This document shows, piece after piece, positions 1 through 5,777 of a DNA stretch of 8,225 bases. The translations under genes were made by a program, and so were the position numbers. Every line of letters begins with the position of its first letter. Position 1 is the first letter of the stretch. This DNA comes from Burkholderiales bacterium (lineage in GTDB: Bacteria > Pseudomonadota > Gammaproteobacteria > Burkholderiales > Burkholderiaceae_C), in the NCBI GenBank assembly GCA_011391855.1, contig JAABPT010000041.1, positions 1 through 8,225 of the forward strand, given 5' to 3'. The notes under the pieces are model-generated. The model worked only from the letters and a program-made list of their open reading frames with translations. It did not search any database and had not been told where the DNA came from.

Positions 1-45
1 GACGGCGCGGAAAAACCCATGGGCTACGTGCCGCCGGTCGGTTGA
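1..45 (+). CDS. Possible C-terminal end of an unidentified upstream gene (partial)
   Basis: Frame 1 is open from the window edge and stops at TGA 43-45, giving a 14-residue tail ending in GYVPPVG. Most third codon positions are G or C, as in the real genes of this window, which mildly favours coding. The tail is too short to assign to a family, and I do not recognise it. Another frame is also open here and runs on into the H-NS gene, so the reading is not certain. If real, the gene lies upstream on the same strand and ends 82 bases before the H-NS start. No hairpin followed by a T tract is visible after it. Confidence 0.3.
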   Translation, partial: DGAEKPMGYVPPVG

Positions 46-66
46 ACGGACTTCGGGTATTTTCTG

Positions 67-96
67 TTGGCCACGGCTCTGTGCATGCGTTATATT
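67..96 (+). promoter_or_regulatory. Candidate sigma-70 promoter for the H-NS family gene
   Basis: TATATT at 91-96 matches five of six positions of the -10 consensus. TTGGCC at 67-72 matches four of six positions of the -35 consensus, with an 18-base spacer. The local sequence is visibly more AT-rich than its surroundings. Transcription would begin near 103, leaving a leader of about 25 nt before the ATG at 128. No strong Shine-Dalgarno sequence lies in that leader. The assignment rests on motif matching only. Confidence 0.45.
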
Positions 97-127
97 GGCG
101 GCGTCACATACCCCACAGAGAATACCC

Positions 128-439
128 ATGACCAAAATCGACCTGAGCGAACTGCTGGCCCAACGCGCCGCACTCGAGAAACAAATCGCCGATGCGCAGC
201 GCGAGCAGCGCGGCGAGGCCATAGCCACCATCAAGGGCCTGATGGCCGAGTATGGCCTGACACTTGCCGATATCGGCAGCCGGGCCGCCGCTTCGCCCGC
301 GCGACGGAACACCGGCAAGGTGGCGGCGAAATATGTCAACAAGGCAACCGGGGAAACCTGGTCGGGCCGCGGCCTGCAGCCCAACTGGCTGAAGGCGGCC
401 GTCGCCGCCGGGCGATCGTTGTCCGAATTCGCGGTCTGA
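128..439 (+). CDS. H-NS family nucleoid-associated DNA-binding protein (103 aa)
   Basis: A small histone-like protein expected to bind AT-rich DNA in the nucleoid, oligomerise and silence transcription. Residues 4-50 are charged and helical, with a heptad-like pattern starting LSELLAQRAALEKQI, as in the H-NS oligomerisation region. A flexible Ala/Arg linker covers about 51-65. Residues 69-103 form the C-terminal DNA-binding domain, with the family core TWSGRG at 77-82 followed by PNW at 85-87. At 103 residues it is shorter than E. coli H-NS (137) but normal for betaproteobacterial relatives. I chose ATG 128 because the protein then begins MTKIDLSELL, as family members do. The same frame is open further upstream (TTG at 95), but that stretch reads as untranslated leader. 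It is probably a monocistronic unit from the promoter at 67-96. Which paralogue it is cannot be told, so no symbol is given. Confidence 0.9.
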   Translation: MTKIDLSELLAQRAALEKQIADAQREQRGEAIATIKGLMAEYGLTLADIGSRAAASPARRNTGKVAAKYVNKATGETWSGRGLQPNWLKAAVAAGRSLSEFAV

Positions 440-576
440 CAACGCTGCCGCTTGCCGATCGGCCGCCGGCGCCCTGCAGCCTGGGCGTCCCTGTGAGCCA
501 CCCCCAGGATTTGACTTCGTCATTTCCTCCCCCGCGGGTCGAGCAAAGTGGCACCGCCGCATTTGCTTGAGAACCC

Positions 577-3500
577 GTGAGCGACGTTGTCGCCACGCGC
601 TGGCGCGAATTTCTTGCGGCGGGAACCGGCGCCGGCAGCGCGGCCCTACGTGCCACCGCGCTGGGCTTGGCAGCGCTGTCCCTGGCCTACGCCGGCAGCG
701 CCGTCCTGGCGCTGACACCCTGGAGTGCGCTCGCCCTGCCCGGCGGGCTGGCCGTCGCTGCATCCTGGCGTTGGGGCCGGCCGGTGTTGGCGGGCGTGGC
801 GGGCGGCGTCTGCGTGGCACTGGTCGGCCTGGGGCTGCCTTGGACGGTGGCCGTGCTGGCACCGCTGGTGCTGGTGGCCGCCGCCCTGACCGCCCACACC
901 GCGCTGCAATGGGCCGGTTTCGACGCTCGGCTGGAACGCGCGGCCGACGTGGCGGCGCTGGCCACGGCCACTTTGCTGGCGGCAGCGTTGCCGGCGGCGC
1001 TGGCGATGTCGGTGTGGGTCACGGCCAGCAGCGGCGGCTCACCGTTGGCGAATGTGGCCACCGGCTGGGTGGCTCTTGGCCTGGGCATGCTGGGCACGTC
1101 CGTGGCCGTGCTGGCCTTCGACCGCAGCGTGCTGCATGCCCTGCAGCCCGGAGCGCCCTGGCGCGGCAGTGCGGTCGGGGCCGTTCTTGCGGCGCTGACG
1201 CTGGGCCTGCTCCACGTCGGTCCGGGATCGCGGTCGGTGCTGGAGCCTCTGGCGCTGTTCCTCCCGCCCGTGGTGATGACGGCCCTCGTGCTGCGCCGCC
1301 ACCTGGCGATGGCGGCGTGCACCTGGATGCTGGCCGGCCTGCTGGCGGCCGCAGGCAGCGGTCAGCCGCAGGGGCCCTGGGCCGCCGGGGGCAGTCCGCC
1401 GATGGCCCTGGCCGCCTGGCTGGGCTCGGCACTGGCGTTGATGCTGCTGGCCCATGCCGCCACGGTGGACTGGCGCAGCCGTTCGCAGCGCTGGGAATGG
1501 GCGCTGGACGGTTCGCGCCTGGGCGTGGCCGACTGGCACTTGCAGCGCGACGAGCGCTTTGCCTCCGCGGCCTGGCGCAGCCTCACCGGCCACGGCGCCA
1601 CGGCCTGGAGCCCGGCCGACTGGCTGGCCCGCGTGCATGTTGACGACCGGCCCGCGCTCGATGCTGCCATTGCCTCGCTGAGCAGCGGCGAGGCCGGCCG
1701 GCGACAGCTGGAATTGCGCATGCCGCAGGGCGACGGCTGGCGCTGGATGGAGGCCACGCTGCTGGTCATTGAACGCAGCGGCAGCGGCGAGCCGGTGCGC
1801 CTGCTGGCCACGCTGGCCGACGTGCAGGAGCGGCGCGAGGCGCTGGAGGGCCAGCGCATGTCGGTGAGCCTGTTCCAGCATCTGCACGAGGGCCTGCTCA
1901 TCACCGATGCCGAATTGCGCGCACTCGACGCCAACCCGGCCTATACGCAGATCCTGGGCGTGCCGCGCAATGAACTGCTGGGCACCGTGCCGCTGCTGCT
2001 GCGCCCCACCCCGGCCGACCCGGTGGCGCGCCAGCAGCGCGCGGCCATGTGGGCCAGCCTGCGCGACACCGGCACCTGGCGCGGTGAATTGCTGGAGCGG
2101 CGCCGCAACGGCGAGCTGTGCACCCTGCAAACCACCATCTCCACCGTGCGCGGCGCGGCGCAGGACCTGCGCTACCACGTGCTCGTCATCTCCGACATCA
2201 CCGAGCAGCGCCAGCAGCGCGAGCAGCTCGAACGCCAGGCACATTTCGACGAACTGACGCGGCTGCCCAACCGGTCGCGCCTGACTGAACTGCTCGACGA
2301 CGGCATGCGCGCCGCCGACCGCGACGGCTACCTGCTCGTGGTGTGCTATCTCGACCTGGACCGCTTCAAGCCGGTGAACGACCGCTTCGGCCACGCCGCT
2401 GGCGACCGGTTGCTGGCCGAACTGGCCGGACGCCTGCGCAGTGCCTTGCGCAGCCGCGAGAGCTGGGTCGACGCCGCAGCCCGCCTGGGCGGCGACGAAT
2501 TCGTGCTGCTGCTGCGCGCCGGCACGCTGGAGGAAGCGCGGCTGGCGGTGGAGCGCGTGCTGCGCGTGGTGGCCCTGCCCTACGTCATCGACCCCGCGCA
2601 AGACCCGGTGCAGGTGACGGCGAGCATGGGCGCCACCGTCTACCCGATCGACCGCAGCGACGCCGACACGCTGCTGCGCCACGCCGATCATGCGATGTAC
2701 GGTGCCAAGCAGTCGGGGCGCAACGGCTACCTCTTCTTCGACCCCGAGCATCGCCGCCTGACCGAGGAGCGCGTGATGGCCATCGGCCGCGTGCAGGAGG
2801 CGCTGGACCAGCAGGAGTTCCTGCTCTACTACCAGCCCAAGGTCGACATGAAGAGCGGCCGCGTGCTCGGCTTCGAGGCCCTGCTGCGCTGGGAGCACCC
2901 GAGCCAGGGCCTGATCGCGCCGATGCAGTTCCTGCCGCTGATCGAAAACACCGGCTTGTCGTCGCGCATCGGCGACTGGGTCATCTCGCAGGCGCTGGAG
3001 CACCTGTCGCAATGGCGGCGCGACGGGCTGGACATCTCGGTCAGCGTCAACGTCTCGGCGCGCCACCTGCAGGAAGCCGATTTCGCGCAGCGCCTGAGCG
3101 AGCTGCTGGCACGCCACAGCGACCCGCTGGCGCCGTACCTCGAGCTGGAAACACTGGAAACGGCCGCACATGCCGACATCGAGGCCACCTCGGCCCTGCT
3201 GGCGCGTTGCCGCGGCATCGGCGTGCGATTTGCGCTGGACGACTTCGGCACCGGCTATTCCACACTGAGCTACCTGAAACGGCTGCCGGTGGATGTGCTC
3301 AAGATCGACCGCAGCTTCGTGCACCACATGCTCGACGACGCGCAAGACCTGGCCATCGTCGAAGGCGTGATCGGCCTGGCGCGCACTTTCGGCTGCGTGG
3401 TCGTGGCCGAGGGCGTGGAATCGCCGGCGCAGGCGCGCACGCTGCTGGAGCTGGGCTGCGACATCGGCCAGGGCACCGGCATCGCCGCGCCCATGCCCGC

Positions 3501-3606
3501 CGCGCAGGTGGCGGGCTGGGTGCGCGACTACAAGGGCATGTTCACGCTGGCACCCACCGAGGTGGCCGTGCCCACCCCGCGCACGGTGCAGGGGCCCGGC
3601 GGATAG
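577..3606 (+). CDS. Membrane-bound c-di-GMP signalling protein, MASE1-like-PAS-PAS-GGDEF-EAL (1009 aa)
   Basis: A probable bifunctional enzyme of the inner membrane that makes and breaks cyclic di-GMP in response to an unknown signal. Residues about 20-295 are very hydrophobic, with several membrane spans; features such as GFDARLERAADV (114-125) fit a MASE1-type sensor. Two PAS domains follow, at about 303-423 and 427-548. The GGDEF domain (about 554-715) has D593, N601, D610 and an intact GGDEF at 638-642. The product-inhibition I-site is not canonical: SWVD at 629-632 replaces RxxD. The EAL domain (about 740-985) keeps E767, N825, E858, E861, DDFGTG 888-893, K909, D911 and E945/E948, so phosphodiesterase activity is likely. 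The start is GTG 577: an in-frame stop sits at 568-570 and only a weak TTGAGAA-type ribosome site precedes it. The 137-base gap upstream has a TTGACT at 511-516 but no matching -10 box. The gene is not named, because many paralogues share this layout. Confidence 0.93.
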   Translation: MSDVVATRWREFLAAGTGAGSAALRATALGLAALSLAYAGSAVLALTPWSALALPGGLAVAASWRWGRPVLAGVAGGVCVALVGLGLPWTVAVLAPLVLVAAALTAHTALQWAGFDARLERAADVAALATATLLAAALPAALAMSVWVTASSGGSPLANVATGWVALGLGMLGTSVAVLAFDRSVLHALQPGAPWRGSAVGAVLAALTLGLLHVGPGSRSVLEPLALFLPPVVMTALVLRRHLAMAACTWMLAGLLAAAGSGQPQGPWAAGGSPPMALAAWLGSALALMLLAHAATVDWRSRSQRWEWALDGSRLGVADWHLQRDERFASAAWRSLTGHGATAWSPADWLARVHVDDRPALDAAIASLSSGEAGRRQLELRMPQGDGWRWMEATLLVIERSGSGEPVRLLATLADVQERREALEGQRMSVSLFQHLHEGLLITDAELRALDANPAYTQILGVPRNELLGTVPLLLRPTPADPVARQQRAAMWASLRDTGTWRGELLERRRNGELCTLQTTISTVRGAAQDLRYHVLVISDITEQRQQREQLERQAHFDELTRLPNRSRLTELLDDGMRAADRDGYLLVVCYLDLDRFKPVNDRFGHAAGDRLLAELAGRLRSALRSRESWVDAAARLGGDEFVLLLRAGTLEEARLAVERVLRVVALPYVIDPAQDPVQVTASMGATVYPIDRSDADTLLRHADHAMYGAKQSGRNGYLFFDPEHRRLTEERVMAIGRVQEALDQQEFLLYYQPKVDMKSGRVLGFEALLRWEHPSQGLIAPMQFLPLIENTGLSSRIGDWVISQALEHLSQWRRDGLDISVSVNVSARHLQEADFAQRLSELLARHSDPLAPYLELETLETAAHADIEATSALLARCRGIGVRFALDDFGTGYSTLSYLKRLPVDVLKIDRSFVHHMLDDAQDLAIVEGVIGLARTFGCVVVAEGVESPAQARTLLELGCDIGQGTGIAAPMPAAQVAGWVRDYKGMFTLAPTEVAVPTPRTVQGPGG

Positions 3607-3651
3607 CGCCAACGCGGGGCAGCGCCTGCCGGGGCCGGCCCGGTCGGGGGC

Positions 3652-3657
3652 TAGACT
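3652..3657 (+). promoter_or_regulatory. Candidate -10 box for dnaG, possibly giving a leaderless mRNA
   Basis: TAGACT matches four of six -10 positions and ends seven bases before the G of the dnaG start codon at 3665. Transcription would then begin at or within a base or two of the start codon. No convincing -35 box lies 16-18 bases upstream, where the sequence is almost pure G/C. No separate Shine-Dalgarno element is present, only a run of G directly against the GTG. This is a tentative call. dnaG may instead be read through from the upstream c-di-GMP gene, 58 bases away. Confidence 0.28.
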
Positions 3658-3664
3658 TCCGGGG

Positions 3665-5494
3665 GTGATTCCACAGGGCTTCGTTCAGGAACTGCTGTCG
3701 CGCGTCGATGTCGTCGACGTCGTCGGCCGCCACGTCGAACTCAAGCGCAGCGGCGCCAACCTGATGGGGCTGTGCCCCTTCCACGCCGAGAAGTCGCCGA
3801 GCTTCTCGGTCAGCCCCGTCAAGCAGTTCTATCACTGCTTCGGCTGCGGGGCCAGCGGCGACGCCATCCGCTTTCTCACCGAGCATCTGGGTCTGAGTTT
3901 CGTGGAGGCGGTGAAAGACCTGGCGCAGGGTGCCGGCCTCACGGTGCCCGAGGACGAGGCCAGCCCCGAGGAACGCGAACGGCGCGACACGCTGCGCCAG
4001 CGCCGCCTCTCGGCCACCGCAGTGCTGACGCGCGCCGCCGAGTTCTACCGCGGCCAGCTGCGCGCGCACCCGCGTGCCATCGACTACCTCAAGCAGCGCG
4101 GCCTCACCGGCCAGGCGGCCGCACGCTTCGGGCTCGGCTATGCGCCACCGGGCTGGCGCACGCTGGCCGGCGTCTTTCCGAACTACGACGACCCGGCGCT
4201 GGAAGAAGCGGGTCTGGTGCGGCAGCGCGAGGCCGAAGGCGCAGGCGAAGGCGGCGAAGGCGCCCGAAGCGGCGACAGCGACCGCGGCCGCTACGACTGG
4301 TTCCGCGACCGCATCATGTTTCCGATCCGCGGTGTGGCCGGCGAAGTCATCGGCTTCGGCGGCCGCGTGCTCGACGACAGCAAGCCCAAGTACATGAACT
4401 CGCCGGAGACGCCGGTGTTCAGCAAGGGGCGCGAACTCTACGGTCTGTTCGAGGCACGCCAGGCGCTGCGCGACAAAGGCTGTGCGCTGGTCGTCGAAGG
4501 CTACATGGACGTGGTGGCGCTGGCCCAGGCCGGCTTCACCAACGCCGTGGCCACGCTGGGCACTGCCTGCACAGCCGAACATGTGCAGAAACTCTTTCGC
4601 TTCACCGACGTGGTGGTGTTCAGCTTCGACGGCGACGCCGCCGGCCGCCGCGCCGCGGCGCGCGCGCTGGAAGCCGCCTTGCCCCACGCCAGCGACCTGC
4701 GCACCGTGCGCTTCCTCTTCCTGCCGCCCGAGCACGACCCCGACAGCTATGTGCGCGAGCTCGGCGCCGAGGCGTTCGAGGCCCAGGTGACAGCGGCCGT
4801 GCCGCTGTCGCGCCAGCTCGTCGAACAGGCCGCCGATGGCGCCGACCTGGCCACCGCCGAAGGGCGCTCGCGCATGCTGGCGCAGGCGCGACCGCTGTGG
4901 GCGGCGCTGCCCGAAGGTGCGCTCAAGCGGCAGTTGCTGCCTGAACTGGCGCGGCGGGCCCAGCTGGAACTGGCCGACCTCGCGGCGCTGTGGGGCCAGA
5001 CGGCACGTCGCGCCGCGGCACCGCAGGGCCCGCTTCGCCTGTTGCGCAGCGGGTCACTGCGCGTGCCGCCGGCAGGCCCGGCCGATGTCGCCGTGCGCTT
5101 GCTGCTTCAGCACGCCGAGTGGTGGGACAAGCTGTCTGCAGACGACCAGCAGATGCTGCATGACCTGGGCGGGGTGCACGGGGACATCGTGCGCTGGCTC
5201 GAGAGCCAGCTCATGGAGCACGGCGCCCTGTCCTGGTCTGCCCTGGACGAAGCCATGCAAGCCGAAACCTGGGCCGCCGCGGCTCGGTCGTTGGTGCTAG
5301 CGGGCCTCGGCGACGAAGAACACAAGCTGCAGGAGCTGCAGGGGATCCTGTCGGTGCTGCTGCAGGAGTTCCTGCGTCACGAGGCCGAGTCGATCATTGC
5401 TGCCGACCCGGCGGCCGACGATCTCGGCAGATATCGCGAAATCATGGACCAGATCGCCCTCATCAAGGCTTCGCGCATCGTCGCCGCGACGTGA
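3665..5494 (+). CDS. dnaG: DNA primase DnaG (609 aa)
   Basis: Synthesises the short RNA primers for Okazaki fragments and leading-strand restart, working with the DnaB helicase at the replication fork. The N-terminal zinc-binding domain has C37, H40, C58 and C61 within CPFH and FYHCFGCG. The catalytic core carries KYMNSPETPVFSKGRELYGL-type primase wording before the TOPRIM fold, whose metal-binding residues are E278 in EGYMDV and D322/D324 in DGDAAG. The C-terminal helicase-interaction domain covers about 470-609. GTG 3665 gives MIPQGFVQELL, matching the start of betaproteobacterial primases. The protein is somewhat longer than E. coli DnaG (581), partly through a Gly/Glu/Ser-rich insert at about 190-208 just before the YDWFRDR motif. 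rpoD follows after 283 bases, the conserved dnaG-rpoD order. The usual upstream rpsU is missing. Function is secure; the transcription start is not. Confidence 0.97.
   Translation: MIPQGFVQELLSRVDVVDVVGRHVELKRSGANLMGLCPFHAEKSPSFSVSPVKQFYHCFGCGASGDAIRFLTEHLGLSFVEAVKDLAQGAGLTVPEDEASPEERERRDTLRQRRLSATAVLTRAAEFYRGQLRAHPRAIDYLKQRGLTGQAAARFGLGYAPPGWRTLAGVFPNYDDPALEEAGLVRQREAEGAGEGGEGARSGDSDRGRYDWFRDRIMFPIRGVAGEVIGFGGRVLDDSKPKYMNSPETPVFSKGRELYGLFEARQALRDKGCALVVEGYMDVVALAQAGFTNAVATLGTACTAEHVQKLFRFTDVVVFSFDGDAAGRRAAARALEAALPHASDLRTVRFLFLPPEHDPDSYVRELGAEAFEAQVTAAVPLSRQLVEQAADGADLATAEGRSRMLAQARPLWAALPEGALKRQLLPELARRAQLELADLAALWGQTARRAAAPQGPLRLLRSGSLRVPPAGPADVAVRLLLQHAEWWDKLSADDQQMLHDLGGVHGDIVRWLESQLMEHGALSWSALDEAMQAETWAAAARSLVLAGLGDEEHKLQELQGILSVLLQEFLRHEAESIIAADPAADDLGRYREIMDQIALIKASRIVAAT
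4235..4262 (+). repeat. Short direct repeats inside dnaG coding a Gly/Glu insert
   Basis: GAAGGCG occurs three times, at 4235-4241, 4247-4253 and 4256-4262, spaced 12 and 9 bases apart and so all in phase. They encode most of the EGAGEGGEG stretch (residues 191-199). The multiple-of-three spacing suggests growth by slippage or small duplication in a tolerant surface loop. Confidence 0.6.
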
Positions 5495-5524
5495 GCCGGC
5501 GGGTCGCGCCAGGGCGGGAGTGGG

Positions 5525-5530
5525 TATAAT
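5525..5530 (+). promoter_or_regulatory. Candidate rpoD promoter (-10 box TATAAT)
   Basis: A perfect TATAAT lies 31 bases beyond the dnaG stop, in otherwise very GC-rich DNA, preceded by TGGG. The -35 region at 16-18 bases upstream is a poor match to TTGACA, so recognition would depend mainly on the -10 box or on an activator. Transcription would begin near 5537, giving rpoD an untranslated leader of about 240 nt independent of dnaG. No other equally good box is seen in the gap. Confidence 0.55.
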
Positions 5531-5555
5531 CCGCGGTTTGTTGCAGCGGCAAGAG

Positions 5556-5566
5556 TGACAGTGTCA
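5556..5566. promoter_or_regulatory. 11-base palindrome TGACAGTGTCA downstream of the rpoD promoter
   Basis: TGACA (5556-5560) and TGTCA (5562-5566) are perfect inverted repeats around a single G, centred about 24 bases after the predicted start site. The placement fits a repressor operator or the base of a small RNA structure. I cannot assign it to a regulator family. An 11-base palindrome can arise by chance, so functional status is open. Confidence 0.35.
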
Positions 5567-5582
5567 AGCGCTGAGGGAATTC

Positions 5583-5626
5583 AGGGGCTCCGGCCACCCT
5601 TGAGAAGGGACCTCCGGACACCCCCT
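5583..5626 (+). other. Long imperfect stem-loop in the rpoD leader
   Basis: Three stacked stems nest in 44 bases. AGGGG (5583-5587) pairs with CCCCT (5622-5626), TCCGG (5589-5593) with CCGGA (5614-5618), and CCCTT (5597-5601) with AAGGG (5605-5609) around a GAG loop. That is 15 base pairs separated by small internal loops. No T tract follows, so it does not look like an intrinsic terminator. It lies about 45 nt into the predicted leader and may affect RNA stability or translation of rpoD, or form part of an unlisted structured RNA. Confidence 0.5.
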
Positions 5627-5690
5627 CCCGCCAGGGCTGCCATCCGGCCTGTGCACGCGAGCTTGCCCGCCCGAGGACCCCTGAGACCCT

Positions 5691-5715
5691 GCGCGCCACG
5701 CCATCGTGGCAGCGC
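5691..5715 (+). other. GC-rich hairpin in the rpoD leader
   Basis: GCGC (5691-5694) plus GCCACG (5695-5700) pair with CGTGGC (5705-5710) and GCGC (5712-5715), with a CCAT loop and a single bulged A at 5711. This gives ten base pairs in 25 bases. No T run follows. It stands about 60 bases ahead of the rpoD start codon, in the same leader as the larger stem-loop at 5583-5626. Confidence 0.5.
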
Positions 5716-5767
5716 CATTGTGCGGGCCGCGCGTGAGACCGGGCCGCCCATCGCCACCGCTTTCCCC

Positions 5768-5773
5768 AAGGAA
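5768..5773 (+). promoter_or_regulatory. Ribosome binding site of rpoD (AAGGAA)
   Basis: AAGGAA ends four bases before ATG 5778 and is the clearest Shine-Dalgarno match among the genes in this window. It decides the rpoD start in favour of ATG 5778 over an in-frame upstream start at 5706, which has no such site and would fall in the structured leader. Confidence 0.8.
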
Positions 5774-5777
5774 CCGC

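Noticed and set aside
95..127. An earlier TTG start that would lengthen the H-NS protein by 11 residues.
   Set aside because: The extra residues do not resemble H-NS N-termini, and the TTG overlaps the candidate -10 box at 91-96. ATG 128 gives the standard family start.
511..539. TTGACT at 511-516 as the -35 box of a promoter for the c-di-GMP gene.
   Set aside because: The -35 match is good, but 16-18 bases downstream the sequence is GCGGG-like with no -10 resemblance, so a sigma-70 promoter cannot be supported.
1039..3612. A very long open frame on the - strand across the c-di-GMP gene (857 codons).
   Set aside because: It mirrors the coding frame of a clear GGDEF-EAL gene in GC-rich DNA. 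Its product is His/Gln/Arg/Ala-rich with no recognisable domain, which is typical of an antisense shadow.
3629..3643. A GC hairpin (CCGGG, loop GCCGG, CCCGG) after the c-di-GMP gene as a terminator.
   Set aside because: The stem is only five pairs with no T tract after it, and such pairings are expected by chance in this G/C run.
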